Shown: positions 17,033 to 25,814 of the stretch, piece after piece
Layout of the letters: each line of letters opens with the position of its first letter
Position numbering within the stretch: position 1 is the stretch's first letter
Source: Treponema sp. UBA4307
GTDB lineage: Bacteria > Spirochaetota > Spirochaetia > Treponematales > Treponemataceae
Assembly: GCA_002394685.1 (NCBI GenBank)
Contig: DGUP01000058.1
Span: 52,750-116,749 of the forward strand
Reading direction: 5' to 3'
Length of the DNA: 64,000 bases
Position numbers and translations under genes: made by a program
The notes under the pieces: model-generated
Told to the model about the DNA's origin: nothing
The model's input: the letters and a program-made list of their open reading frames with translations, nothing else
Database searches by the model: none

Positions 17033-17340
17033 GTCTGAATGTCGGGTTTTTAAAATTGAATTAATTTACAAAATAAACGGCGCAAAGGAGCGAAACGGCT
17101 TACGGAAACACTCATTTTGTGCTGCTGAGATAGTGGCAACCGTAAATAATTACAAGCACAAAATGCGTGTAGCAGGCGAGCGGTGCCTTCACAGCATAGC
17201 TGTTCGGTGAATCACTCAAAATGCACCGCTGGTGCATTTTGCCGGCTTCGCCGTCATTCCCTAGGTTTCGATAAGACGTTTCACGACTGGGAGCCGTTTT
17301 TTTTGTACTTTCAATGAGTTTCAAAACTCGATATTCAGGC
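17033..17340 (+). mobile_element. MITE-like inverted-repeat element, copy B (longer)
   Basis: A 308-bp element related to the one at 11718-11943. Its ends (GTCTGAATGTCGGGTTTTTA and, reversed, GCCTGAATATCGAGTTTTGA) match at 18 of 22 positions. It is bounded by a perfect 6-bp repeat AAATTA (17027-17032 and 17341-17346). Shared inner blocks are CATTTTGTGCT (17113-17123) with AGCACAAAATG (17155-17165), GAAACGGCTT, and the GACGTTTCACGACTGGGAG segment. About 85 bp are extra compared with copy A, including the perfect hairpin AAAATGCACC-GCT-GGTGCATTTT and a GCCGGCTTCGCCG stretch. It occupies most of the 440-bp gap between the divergent channel and InlB-repeat genes. Confidence 0.8.
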
Positions 17341-17366
17341 AAATTAAAAATATAGGGGGCAGTAAC

Positions 17367-20048
17367 GTGAAAGGTTTTATCAATAAATCATTATTATTGA
17401 TGGTTTTGTGTACAGTGTTTTCAGTAACTCTGTTTATTGGCTGTATACATGAAAATGAAGAGGTGTATTACACCGTAATTTTTAATAGCAGAGGTGGCAC
17501 TCCAGTTGATAGTGCCACCGTTAAGAGTGGAAGTAAAGTTTCAAGACCAAAAGATCCGGTCAGATATAGAGATGAAAAAAAATCTTATGTTTTTGACGGC
17601 TGGTATACTTCTGAAGATAAGGGAGAAACTCTTTCGGAGCAGCCATTCGATTTTGAATGCGAAATCGATGGTGATATTGTACTTTATGCAAAATGGACAG
17701 AAACTCCTGTATTATATACAGTAAGTTTTAATACTAATGGCGGAAGCGAGGTTTACGACAGATATGTTGAATATGGACAGCTTGTTGAAAAACCTTCTGA
17801 TCCTGTAAGAGATGCAACAGATGACGTAAGATACATCTTTGATGGCTGGTACACTTCTGAAGACGAGGGGGTAACTCTTTCGGAGCACTCATTCAATTTT
17901 GAAAGTGAAATCAAGGGGGATATTGTACTTTATGCAAAATGGACAGAAAGGCCTTTAGCTTGTACAGTAAGTTTTAATACTAATGGCGGAAGCGAGGTTT
18001 ACGAAAGATATGTTGAATATGGACAGCCTGTAGAAAAACCTTCTGATCCTAAAAAAAATGCAACACAGGCTATACAATATACTTTTGATGGCTGGTATAC
18101 TTCTGAAGATAACGGGGTAACCCTGTCAGAAAAGCCTTTTGATTTTGAAAGCGAAATCAAGGATGATATTGTCCTTTATGCAAAATGGATAGAAAGTCCT
18201 AGAATTTATACTGTAAGTTTTAATACCAAAGGTGGAAACCGCATAGCAGATAAGAATGTTGAATACGGAAAATGTATAGAAAAACCTGAAGATCCAGTTA
18301 AGGAATCAAATGGATATAAAGTATATAGGTTTGATGGATGGTACCGGACCATAAGAAATAACAAGTATCTTGATCCTTTTGATTTTACTAAACCAGTATA
18401 CGGTTATATTACCCTTTATGCAAAGTGGGTAGAAGAATATGCTTACTATACAATAAAATTTGACTCTAGAGGCGGAAGTGAAGTAGATGATTGCCGAGTC
18501 CTGGCTGGTGGTAAGGTTAGAAGACCTTCTTCAACTCCTGTTAAGCAATCAACTGCTGCAGCAAACTATACCTTTGCTGGCTGGTATACTTCTGAAGATA
18601 ACGGTGTGACCCTTTCGGATAAGTCATATGATTTTAACACAGAGGTACTAAAGGAGTTTGTTCTCTATGCAAAATGGACTGAGACTCCTGTAGTTTACAC
18701 TGTAAGTTTTAACAGCTTGGGTGGCAGCAGTGTAGATTCTCAGTCTGTTGAATATGGAAAGAGAGTAGTTAAGCCTGCTGATCCGTCAAAGGAATCAAGT
18801 GAATCAACAAAATATAAATTTGCAGGCTGGTACCTGTCTGAAGATGGAGGTCATACTCTTTCTGCAAAGGCTTACGATTTTGCAAAGGAAACTGTAAAAC
18901 AGAATGTAACTCTCTACGCAAAATGGGTAGAAGAGGAAATTTATTACACTGTAAAATTTGAATCTAATGGTGGTCCTTCTGTTGCAAGTCAGACTGTTAA
19001 AGGCGGAAAATGCGCAAAGAAACCTGAAGTTGAGATGAAAAAAGATGGTGTAATATTCATTGGATGGTTTACGGACAAAGAGTGCAAAAATGTATTTAGT
19101 TTTAGCAGCCCTATCCAGAAAGATACTGTCCTTTACGCAAAATGGCAGGATGGTTTTGTTTATGTAAAGGGTGCTGTTGTTGTTGGCTCTGTAGCAAATT
19201 CAGGTGAATTTATTGATGGTCGTATTCCTTTGAACATTCCGAATATGTATGTGTGCGATCATGAAGTTACTCAGAAGGAATATGAGGAATATTGTTTTTA
19301 CCAGCATTATCGTGAAGGCGTATGGCCACAGAGACCTAGTTATGATTCCTATGGTAAAGGTGCTGATTGTCCTGTCTACTACGTAAACTTCTATGATGCA
19401 TTGGTTTACTGCAATCTTCGTTCAATTGCAGAAGGTCTGACCCCTGTATATAGTCTGGATGGAGAAACAGATCCTTCAAAATGGATTGGTATCAGTAAAT
19501 CAACAGATGATGGCACCGTAAAGTATGCTGCTACTACTAGTTCCAACTTTGTATCTAGGTGGAATTATGAAGGTGCAAAGGATACTGACGGAGGAATTAT
19601 TGCAGACTTTAATGCAGATGGTTACAGACTGCCAACTTCTGTAGAATGGGAATACATTGCCCGTGAAGGTAACGGTGGAATCCCTGAAAAGCAGTACAAG
19701 TATTCAGGAAGCGACGATATTGATGAGGTTGCCTGGCACAGATCTGAGAAAAAGGTACATCCTGTTAAGGAGCTTAAGCCAAATGCCCTGGGTATTTACG
19801 ATATGTCTGGTAATGTCTATGAATGGTGCTGGGACTGGTTATTTGTCAAAAGAGGTAATGATGAAAGTAGAAAACAGTTCCCAGTAGAGGGACCAGAGAA
19901 TTTGGGGTGGAATTCAAAGGTTGTACGTGGCGGAGGATTTGGTAGTTATGAAGAACGTCAAGAACTTGATTTTGGCGCTGAATACGGTTTTAGCCCTTTT
20001 AAGGTTATGCCTGATACAGGCTTCCGTGTAGTTCGTACTGCAAAATAG
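17367..20048 (+). CDS. Lipoprotein with seven InlB B-repeats and a C-terminal FGE-sulfatase (SUMF1-like) domain
   Basis: 893 aa from a GTG start with an AGGGGG ribosome site. The signal peptide ends in the lipobox LFIGC. Seven Listeria-Bacteroides/InlB-type B-repeats follow, beginning near residues 33, 116, 198, 280, 359, 442 and 525; each has a YTVSFNTNGG-like first strand, F-GWYTSED in the middle and LYAKW at the end. Residues ~600-893 are a formylglycine-generating-enzyme-like domain (YVCDHEVTQKEYEEYC, GYRLPTSVEWEYIAREG, MSGNVYEWCWDW, GFRVVRT). In secreted proteins this fold often acts as a binding module rather than an oxidase. Probably a surface adhesin or carbohydrate-binding lipoprotein. 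Confidence 0.9.
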   Translation: MKGFINKSLLLMVLCTVFSVTLFIGCIHENEEVYYTVIFNSRGGTPVDSATVKSGSKVSRPKDPVRYRDEKKSYVFDGWYTSEDKGETLSEQPFDFECEIDGDIVLYAKWTETPVLYTVSFNTNGGSEVYDRYVEYGQLVEKPSDPVRDATDDVRYIFDGWYTSEDEGVTLSEHSFNFESEIKGDIVLYAKWTERPLACTVSFNTNGGSEVYERYVEYGQPVEKPSDPKKNATQAIQYTFDGWYTSEDNGVTLSEKPFDFESEIKDDIVLYAKWIESPRIYTVSFNTKGGNRIADKNVEYGKCIEKPEDPVKESNGYKVYRFDGWYRTIRNNKYLDPFDFTKPVYGYITLYAKWVEEYAYYTIKFDSRGGSEVDDCRVLAGGKVRRPSSTPVKQSTAAANYTFAGWYTSEDNGVTLSDKSYDFNTEVLKEFVLYAKWTETPVVYTVSFNSLGGSSVDSQSVEYGKRVVKPADPSKESSESTKYKFAGWYLSEDGGHTLSAKAYDFAKETVKQNVTLYAKWVEEEIYYTVKFESNGGPSVASQTVKGGKCAKKPEVEMKKDGVIFIGWFTDKECKNVFSFSSPIQKDTVLYAKWQDGFVYVKGAVVVGSVANSGEFIDGRIPLNIPNMYVCDHEVTQKEYEEYCFYQHYREGVWPQRPSYDSYGKGADCPVYYVNFYDALVYCNLRSIAEGLTPVYSLDGETDPSKWIGISKSTDDGTVKYAATTSSNFVSRWNYEGAKDTDGGIIADFNADGYRLPTSVEWEYIAREGNGGIPEKQYKYSGSDDIDEVAWHRSEKKVHPVKELKPNALGIYDMSGNVYEWCWDWLFVKRGNDESRKQFPVEGPENLGWNSKVVRGGGFGSYEERQELDFGAEYGFSPFKVMPDTGFRVVRTAK
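17466..19150 (+). repeat. Tandem coding repeats (~246 bp period)
   Basis: The seven InlB-type units are about 246 bp each. Units 2 and 3 are the closest: a stretch starting at 17718 recurs at 17964, exactly 246 bp later, with a single difference in the first ~40 bases. The outer units are more diverged. The pattern indicates repeat expansion by unequal exchange, so copy number may vary between strains. Confidence 0.8.
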
Positions 20049-20084
20049 AACTGGATTATTCCATGTAATTTATTATTAAATGAT

Positions 20085-20123
20085 AAATCCCTGTCACTTT
20101 ATTAAGCGGCAGGGATTTTTTTT
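20085..20123. terminator. Intrinsic terminator between convergent genes
   Basis: AAATCCCTG (20085-20093) pairs with CAGGGATTT (20110-20118), followed by a run of T to 20123. It ends the FGE lipoprotein transcript and overlaps the last codon of the convergent LysR gene. Confidence 0.75.
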
Positions 20124-21027
20124 AAACTGTTGCTTTTATTCCGGAGGCAAAAATATCGTTTACGGCCTGGCGGATTTTTTTTGCGGTGGAGGTCTGCTGA
20201 ACGTGGGTTTTCTGAATAAATCCAACATCGTAGCAGCCCAGAATATTACCTGCATTGTGGCTGATAAATCCTGATGTGTAAGGGCCTTTCTGAAGGACAA
20301 TTTGTGGTACCAGGGCCATCCCCAGTCCAAGGGCAGCAAGGGCAAGAACGGCTTCATTTCCTTCTGTTTCCGCTGCAATTATTGGGCGTACATTCCGGCT
20401 TTTTGTCCAGGCGTCAAATCTGTCCCGGGCAAGACCTTGTTTTGGAAGAATAAGGGGAACTGAAGAAACAATATCCTGAGGGCTGCCGGAAACATTTACA
20501 AATGGGGAAGTTGAAGAAGCTGCAAAAACCAGTGGCGTACTGAAAACGTGAAGGCACTGAAAGGCATCGCTTAATCCTTCCGGAATGGCAGCAACGGCAA
20601 CATCTGCCTTATCCTGCCGAACTGCATCAATTGCGGCTGCCGGGTCACCGGTTTCAATGCTCAGCTGAATTTTAGGATATTTTTCTGAAATTTTCTTTAT
20701 AAAATCAGGCATAACTGCGTAACAGGCTGTAACGCTGGCATAAAGACGAAGGGTTCCTTTTATTTCATCAGCATCTTCTGAAAATTCTTCAAATAATTTA
20801 TTTTTTTCCTGCAGGGCTTTTCTGGCAAAATCTGCAAATTTCCTTCCATCTGAGGTAAGATGAACTTCCCTTGAACCTCTGTCGAAAAGCAGTGTTCCGC
20901 TTTCATCTTCAAGGCGGGAAATTATGCGGCTGAGGGCTGAAGGACTCAGATTGATTTCGTTTGCTGCTTTTGTAAAGTGAAGTGTTTCTGAAAGTTTTAA
21001 AAATGCCTGTAATTCTACAAAATCCAT
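20122..21027 (-). CDS. ilvY: LysR-family regulator, IlvY-like
   Basis: 301 aa. An N-terminal winged HTH (residues 1-60; HFTKAANEINLSPSALSRII) is followed by a periplasmic-binding-protein-like effector domain. The effector half matches E. coli IlvY in several places: LRLYASVTACYAVMPDFI, IETGDPAAAIDAV and ALAALGLGMALVPQIVL. IlvY activates ilvC when acetolactate or acetohydroxybutyrate accumulates. Here no ilvC adjoins, so the target must be elsewhere or the specificity changed. The promoter upstream is a perfect consensus and the gene seems leaderless. Assignment by recalled similarity. Confidence 0.8.
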   Translation of the reverse strand: MDFVELQAFLKLSETLHFTKAANEINLSPSALSRIISRLEDESGTLLFDRGSREVHLTSDGRKFADFARKALQEKNKLFEEFSEDADEIKGTLRLYASVTACYAVMPDFIKKISEKYPKIQLSIETGDPAAAIDAVRQDKADVAVAAIPEGLSDAFQCLHVFSTPLVFAASSTSPFVNVSGSPQDIVSSVPLILPKQGLARDRFDAWTKSRNVRPIIAAETEGNEAVLALAALGLGMALVPQIVLQKGPYTSGFISHNAGNILGCYDVGFIQKTHVQQTSTAKKIRQAVNDIFASGIKATV

Positions 21028-21035
21028 AAATAAAG

Positions 21036-21064
21036 ATTATATTTCTCAATTAAGTCAGTGTCAA
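21036..21064 (-). promoter_or_regulatory. Perfect-consensus promoter of the LysR gene
   Basis: Reading leftward: TTGACA (21064-21059), a 17-bp spacer, TATAAT (21041-21036), then 8 nt (CTTTATTT) to the ATG at 21027. No Shine-Dalgarno fits in that space, so the mRNA would start within a nucleotide or two of the start codon. Confidence 0.8.
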
Positions 21065-21132
21065 AAAGCAAATGTAGAATTGTTGAAAAAAAGGGTATAA
21101 AATATCAATATTAAAATAAAAAGGGGATATTT

Positions 21133-21978
21133 ATGAAAAAGGTTTCGGGTGGAATTTTTGCGCTGGCAATGGCGTTTTTTGCCTGCTCTGGTATTTATGG
21201 TCAGCAGACAGGTCTTGATGAAATTCTGTTTAACAAATCTGAAAAATTTCAATCCTACACAGAAAAGCAATATTCAGTTTCTTCAAAGTTTGGAAAATAT
21301 TACAAAAAACTTCAGTCGAAATCTGTATATTCTTTTAATCTGGATGGAGAGCCTCTTCTTGCAAGGTTTTATGATGATGAAGACCTGTGCTCTATGTCGA
21401 TCCTTTATGAATATGATGAAAATGGAAGGCTTGTACTTCAGCGTAATTTTAACAGCAATGAAGAAGCCTGGATGAAAATTGATTTTTCCTATGACGAAAA
21501 GGGCAGATTGAGTGTAATGGATACCACCGAAGAGAATGTCCTGAAAGAACGAATTATTTATGAATACGAAGGGGAGAAAACTATACAAAGTCAGTATGAT
21601 TATGAGGGGGCCCTGGAAAACAGAACAATCTTCAGGGAAAAGAATTCTGTTTTATCCCAGATGGAAGTTTATAAAAAAAGCGGGGAACTTGATGAACTTT
21701 ATTTGTACAGTTATGACGCCGGACAGAATCTTGTTCAGGTAGATACTTTTGATAAAGACCAGCAGGTAAAGAATACAGATTTGTTTTTGTATGATGATAA
21801 TGGAAAAGTTCGTGAAATTCAGTCTTTTGATGGTAACGGAGCTATCTATGAAAGAAAAAAACTGAAATTTGATGAAAAGGGGAACATTACTGACCTTTAC
21901 GTGTATTCTGTTGCAGATAAATTTGGTGGAATTACCAATGAATTGAAGGAAATTTTCACTTTTACTTACAAATATTAA
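21133..21978 (+). CDS. Exported YD-repeat-like protein, unknown function
   Basis: 281 aa with a signal peptide (MKKVSGGIFALAMAFFACSG, cut near IYGQQ). The mature protein is a run of short beta-hairpin repeats of the form YEYDENGRLVLQRNF, FSYDEKGRLSVM, YLYSYDAGQNLVQVD, LYDDNGKVREIQSFDGNG. These resemble RHS/YD repeats or the related MORN-like exported repeats, but the protein has no toxin tip or RHS core. An AAAGGGGAT ribosome site precedes the ATG. Probably periplasmic or outer-membrane attached; no function known. Confidence 0.75.
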   Translation: MKKVSGGIFALAMAFFACSGIYGQQTGLDEILFNKSEKFQSYTEKQYSVSSKFGKYYKKLQSKSVYSFNLDGEPLLARFYDDEDLCSMSILYEYDENGRLVLQRNFNSNEEAWMKIDFSYDEKGRLSVMDTTEENVLKERIIYEYEGEKTIQSQYDYEGALENRTIFREKNSVLSQMEVYKKSGELDELYLYSYDAGQNLVQVDTFDKDQQVKNTDLFLYDDNGKVREIQSFDGNGAIYERKKLKFDEKGNITDLYVYSVADKFGGITNELKEIFTFTYKY

Positions 21979-22014
21979 GTGAAAAAATCATAATTTGCTG
22001 TTAATATTAGTATT

Positions 22015-23661
22015 ATGGGACTTTATAGTAAAATTTTAGGGAACCAACAAAATCAATTTGAGGACGCTATGAGTAAGAAGAAAACTAATGAAGATAAAGA
22101 AATTCCTGGAAACTTAAATGATTCTTCTGATTCACTTGCAGCAGATTTTGAAGTTCCAGCTTTTGATGATGCTGATATCTCAGTTGATAAGCCGCTTAGT
22201 GATATTCCGGATGCGCCGGTTAAAGATGAGGTGCTTTTTGGTTCAGCTGATGAGCCTGATTTGTCTTTCCCTGATTTTACAAGTGACCCTTTCCTTTCAT
22301 CAGATCCAACTACAGAGGAAAAAGCTTCGGATAATTTCCTTTCTGATATTGATATAGGAATGGATTCTCCTGCAGAAAATACTTCTCAAGATTCAGAACG
22401 GAACTTTAAGATAAGCAAAGAGGCAGATGAATTTGACCTGCCTGATATTGGACAGATTGATACTTCATCCCTGGAGCTTCCATCTTTCCAGGACACCTTC
22501 AACGAAACTCCTGAAGATACAGGCTCTGTTGACGGAAGCGACACAGCTGGAGCAGACGCTGGCCTCGGAGATTTGGACCTTTCTGGATTAGATACAGGCT
22601 CTGTTGACGGAAGCGGTGACCTGGGCGATTTAGACTTGTCTTTACCAGAAACAGATGTTATTGAAGAGAATGAGGGTCTGGACCTGCCGGATACAGACGC
22701 AGCCGGAGAAAGCAGTTCCCTCGCAGACATTGACCTGCCAGTTCCTGAAAGCGATATTTCTGGAGCAGACAGCGGTCTCGGAGAATTCGACTTGCCTGAC
22801 CTGGATGCGGATACTGCGGATGCCGGCAGTTCAGTTGATACAGGTGACGGTTTGGGCGACTTTGATCTGCCGGACTTTGGAGACAGTGGTTTGTCAGAGC
22901 AGCCTGCTGCAAGTGCAAGTACAGGTGCCGTTGGCTTAGGCGGAATCTTTGACGATGATTTTGGCGAAGTTAATCTTGAAAATAATGACACTTCATTTGA
23001 CGACTCAGATTTAACCTCCCCTGGCTTTGATCCTACTGATTTTGGCAGTGATGACGGCCTTGAAACTCAGGCAGCACAGTACGATGACCTTTCAGATGGT
23101 GAAGAAACTGAAAGAAAATCAAAAGTTCCGGTTATCCTGATTATACTCATTGCAATTCTTTGTCTTCTTGGAGGCTCTTTCCTGGGCTTTATGTTCGGAA
23201 GGAATCTTAAAAAGGCAAAATCTGAGACAAATACAGTTACAAATATTGAAAAGGAAGAAAAATCCTCTTCTAAAAAAGAAGTGGAAAGCGAAACAAGTTC
23301 TGCTGAAAATCCAGTGGAAGTCAAGCCGGAAACAGAGGAAAAATCTTCATCTGTTCAGCCTGCAGAAAGTGAATCTTCAAAGAAGGAAAGTGCAGAATCT
23401 GTAGAAAAAGCTCCTGCTGCAGTTGAGGATCAGATTGTAATTGCATCAGTTCCAGAAGCAGTTGTACCAGAACAGCCGCCAAAGCCGGAGACACGCCCTG
23501 AAGATATACGCTATACTGTTAAGTGGGGAGATACACTTTGGGATATTGCAGAAGCCTACTATAAAAATCCGTGGCGCTACACTACAATAGCAAAGTACAA
23601 CGGCTTGAAAAATCCAGATAAGATTGTAGCCGGATCAACACTTCTTATTCCTGCAGAGTAA
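22015..23661 (+). CDS. Single-pass membrane protein with long acidic domain and C-terminal LysM
   Basis: 548 aa. Residues ~20-370 are extremely acidic and low in complexity, with degenerate repeats of the type GLGDLDLSGLDTGSVDGS. One transmembrane helix (PVILIILIAILCLLGGSFLG, ~375-395) is followed by a Ser/Glu/Lys-rich linker. The C-terminus (~495-548) is a LysM domain (YTVKWGDTLWDIAEAYYKNP) that should bind peptidoglycan. The acidic half is therefore cytoplasmic. The start at 22015 has a -10-like TAATAT 7 nt upstream; an ATG at 22069 with a GAGG site is a real alternative, supported by unusual CAA codons in between. It precedes a lytic transglycosylase gene by 22 bp. Confidence 0.8.
   Translation: MGLYSKILGNQQNQFEDAMSKKKTNEDKEIPGNLNDSSDSLAADFEVPAFDDADISVDKPLSDIPDAPVKDEVLFGSADEPDLSFPDFTSDPFLSSDPTTEEKASDNFLSDIDIGMDSPAENTSQDSERNFKISKEADEFDLPDIGQIDTSSLELPSFQDTFNETPEDTGSVDGSDTAGADAGLGDLDLSGLDTGSVDGSGDLGDLDLSLPETDVIEENEGLDLPDTDAAGESSSLADIDLPVPESDISGADSGLGEFDLPDLDADTADAGSSVDTGDGLGDFDLPDFGDSGLSEQPAASASTGAVGLGGIFDDDFGEVNLENNDTSFDDSDLTSPGFDPTDFGSDDGLETQAAQYDDLSDGEETERKSKVPVILIILIAILCLLGGSFLGFMFGRNLKKAKSETNTVTNIEKEEKSSSKKEVESETSSAENPVEVKPETEEKSSSVQPAESESSKKESAESVEKAPAAVEDQIVIASVPEAVVPEQPPKPETRPEDIRYTVKWGDTLWDIAEAYYKNPWRYTTIAKYNGLKNPDKIVAGSTLLIPAE
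22516..22615 (+). repeat. 25-bp direct repeat in the acidic region
   Basis: The 25-mer starting GATACAGGCTCTGTTGACGG at 22516 recurs exactly at 22591, a spacing of 75 bp (25 codons). It marks a recent in-frame duplication within the acidic repeats of the LysM protein. Confidence 0.8.
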
Positions 23662-23683
23662 GAAATTAACAAAAGAAAGATTT

Positions 23684-25726
23684 ATGAAAAGAAATTTACT
23701 AGCATTACTCATATTACTGACAGTGGTTTTCAGCGTTAATACAATAAGCTGTACTCCTGCAAGTTCTCTTCTTGAAAAATACGGAGAGGATGGATATTAC
23801 TTTCTGGGATTACAGCAGGCTGAAAAAGGTGAAACAAAAATTGCACAAAAATCCTTCAAGATGGCAGTTGAAAAGGCCAGTCCTTTTTTTGCAAAGCTTT
23901 CCTATGAAGAACTTCTTAAATATGGAAACCGTTCGGAACAACTGCAGACTGCACTGAAATTTCACAAGGCTTTTTCTGATGAAGAAACCCTGCTTTTAAT
24001 CTGCAAAAAACTTTACAGAGACGGAGAATTAAGTCAGGTTATCAAATTGACTGATAAAATCGATTATGCTCAAAGTGCTGACGAACTTTGCTACTATAGA
24101 ATTTCCGCCCTCTATCAGAAGAATAATCCAAAATTCAGAAATGCATATTATTACTGGTGCACCTTAAGAAAGTTCACTTCCTGGCAGTACAAACTCTATT
24201 GTGAAGTGCTGGACATTAATGATGTAATCACCATGAGGGCAAATATTTACACCAGGGATTATGGCCGGGCTTATGAAGCAGCTCAGTACATTCTTCAGGA
24301 CAGTGCAAATTATAAGCCTCAGATTATTTCTGATGCAGGAAAAGCTTACCTTTATGGTTCTACTGCATATTCAAAGAATGCTTCTTATTTTGAAAGGCTG
24401 ACTAATTCCCTTGAAGGGGATGCAGAATTCTACGGACATTTTTACACTGCAAGAATCTATTCCCGCATGGAAAATACAAAATCCTATGCAATTCAAAAGT
24501 TTGCCCAGGCAATGGACACTGCTCCTACAGACAGTGATTATGATACTGCACTCTGGTACTATCTTGATACGAGCCTGTCTTCTTCAATTAAGGAAGCAAC
24601 TGCTGCCTTAAAAAAATATGCTCCTACTTTTAAGGATCCTGAATATTACGATGATTTTTTCGATACTCTTTCCGTAAGAATTCTGTCCCAGCATATGTGG
24701 AGCGAATTTTATAAAACTGCAAATTCCATCAGTGGATATGCATCAAAGGAAGCGTCGTCCAGATTCGCATATGTTTCGGCCCGTCTTATTCAGGAAGGCT
24801 TTTATTCCCCTGAAGGAGTGGACAAGGCTGATGAAATAAATCGTCTTCTTCAGCTTGCAATGGACTGCGGAACTGCCTGGTACTACAGATTTGTTGCTGC
24901 AGAAAAACTTGCAATGACAGATGAAGAACTTGAAAGCTGGATTTTTAATCAGCCTGTAAAAGATGATTTTGAAATTGATGAAAACGGCGAAAAACTTTTG
25001 TCAGGTTTAATGGATTCAAATCTGGACCAGGGACTTTATGAAAAATTTCAGCGGTATGGAGACAAGGTTGGGCTGGAAGTAACAAAACGGCTGGCCCTTC
25101 GCTTAAAAAGAGATGCTTCGGATAAAAATGATTATTATTCCCGGAGTATGAGGGTTGCCCTGAAACGAAATAAGGGGTCAAATCTTCCATATGACAAAGA
25201 ATTTCTTAAACTGATGTACCCGAAAGCTTATTCAACTTATGTTGGAGACAGTTGCAGAAAATATGAAGTGCCTGAATATCTTATGTACGGACTTACCCGG
25301 AGCGAAAGTTTTTTTGATCCCACAGTTTCTTCTGTTGCAGGAGCAAAAGGTTTGACACAGCTTATGGAAAGCACTGCTGCGGATGTTGCAAAAAAACTTC
25401 ATTATGCCGAATACGATTTAAATGATCCTAGAACGAATATTGAATTCGGCTGCTATTATATTTCAGGTCTTCTGGTAAAATTCAATGGTTCTATGCTTCC
25501 GGCTCTTTTCGGCTACAATGCAGGACCCGGCAGAATTAACACCTGGATTAAAAATGCAGAAACCGAGTTTTCCAAACAGTCCCTTCCTATGGACATTTTC
25601 CTTGAGAGCATCCCTTATTCAGAAACCAGGGAGTATGGACGGAAAGTTGTTGCGGCAGGCTGTATGTATGCCTATCTTTATCAGAATGAGCATATTACTA
25701 AAACTGTGGGCAGAATGCTGCGCTAG
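23684..25726 (+). CDS. Soluble-lytic-transglycosylase-like lipoprotein
   Basis: 680 aa. The signal peptide ends at a lipobox-like VNTISC. Residues ~30-520 are all-helical, TPR-like (the superhelical U/L region of Slt70 enzymes). The C-terminal catalytic SLT domain begins near residue 530: YLMYGLTRSESFFDPTVSS has the catalytic Glu in RSES, then GAKGLTQLMESTA, and ALFGYNAGPGRINTWI. These are the three SLT motifs. The enzyme cleaves peptidoglycan with formation of 1,6-anhydromuropeptides in the periplasm. It lies directly behind the LysM protein gene and is probably cotranscribed, forming a cell-wall pair. Confidence 0.9.
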   Translation: MKRNLLALLILLTVVFSVNTISCTPASSLLEKYGEDGYYFLGLQQAEKGETKIAQKSFKMAVEKASPFFAKLSYEELLKYGNRSEQLQTALKFHKAFSDEETLLLICKKLYRDGELSQVIKLTDKIDYAQSADELCYYRISALYQKNNPKFRNAYYYWCTLRKFTSWQYKLYCEVLDINDVITMRANIYTRDYGRAYEAAQYILQDSANYKPQIISDAGKAYLYGSTAYSKNASYFERLTNSLEGDAEFYGHFYTARIYSRMENTKSYAIQKFAQAMDTAPTDSDYDTALWYYLDTSLSSSIKEATAALKKYAPTFKDPEYYDDFFDTLSVRILSQHMWSEFYKTANSISGYASKEASSRFAYVSARLIQEGFYSPEGVDKADEINRLLQLAMDCGTAWYYRFVAAEKLAMTDEELESWIFNQPVKDDFEIDENGEKLLSGLMDSNLDQGLYEKFQRYGDKVGLEVTKRLALRLKRDASDKNDYYSRSMRVALKRNKGSNLPYDKEFLKLMYPKAYSTYVGDSCRKYEVPEYLMYGLTRSESFFDPTVSSVAGAKGLTQLMESTAADVAKKLHYAEYDLNDPRTNIEFGCYYISGLLVKFNGSMLPALFGYNAGPGRINTWIKNAETEFSKQSLPMDIFLESIPYSETREYGRKVVAAGCMYAYLYQNEHITKTVGRMLR

Positions 25727-25814
25727 AACAGTTAATTATTGCTAAAATCCTTGAACATAATAGAAAACTTGAGTATCTTTTTTGAGCGTAGAAATTTTTT
25801 TTAAGGAGCCGGCT

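Noticed and set aside
17112..17342. A 76-codon leftward frame inside MITE copy B.
   Set aside because: It spans the element's hairpins, has no ribosome site and is not preserved in copy A.
17466..19150. Regular repeats that could be mistaken for a CRISPR array.
   Set aside because: Period is ~246 bp, the frame is open throughout and the units encode InlB-type protein repeats. No CRISPR array or cas gene was seen.
22386..22991. A 201-codon leftward frame opposite the acidic repeat protein.
   Set aside because: It mirrors the repetitive Asp/Ser/Gly codons of the real gene; composition is Ser/Pro/Arg-rich and there is no start signal.
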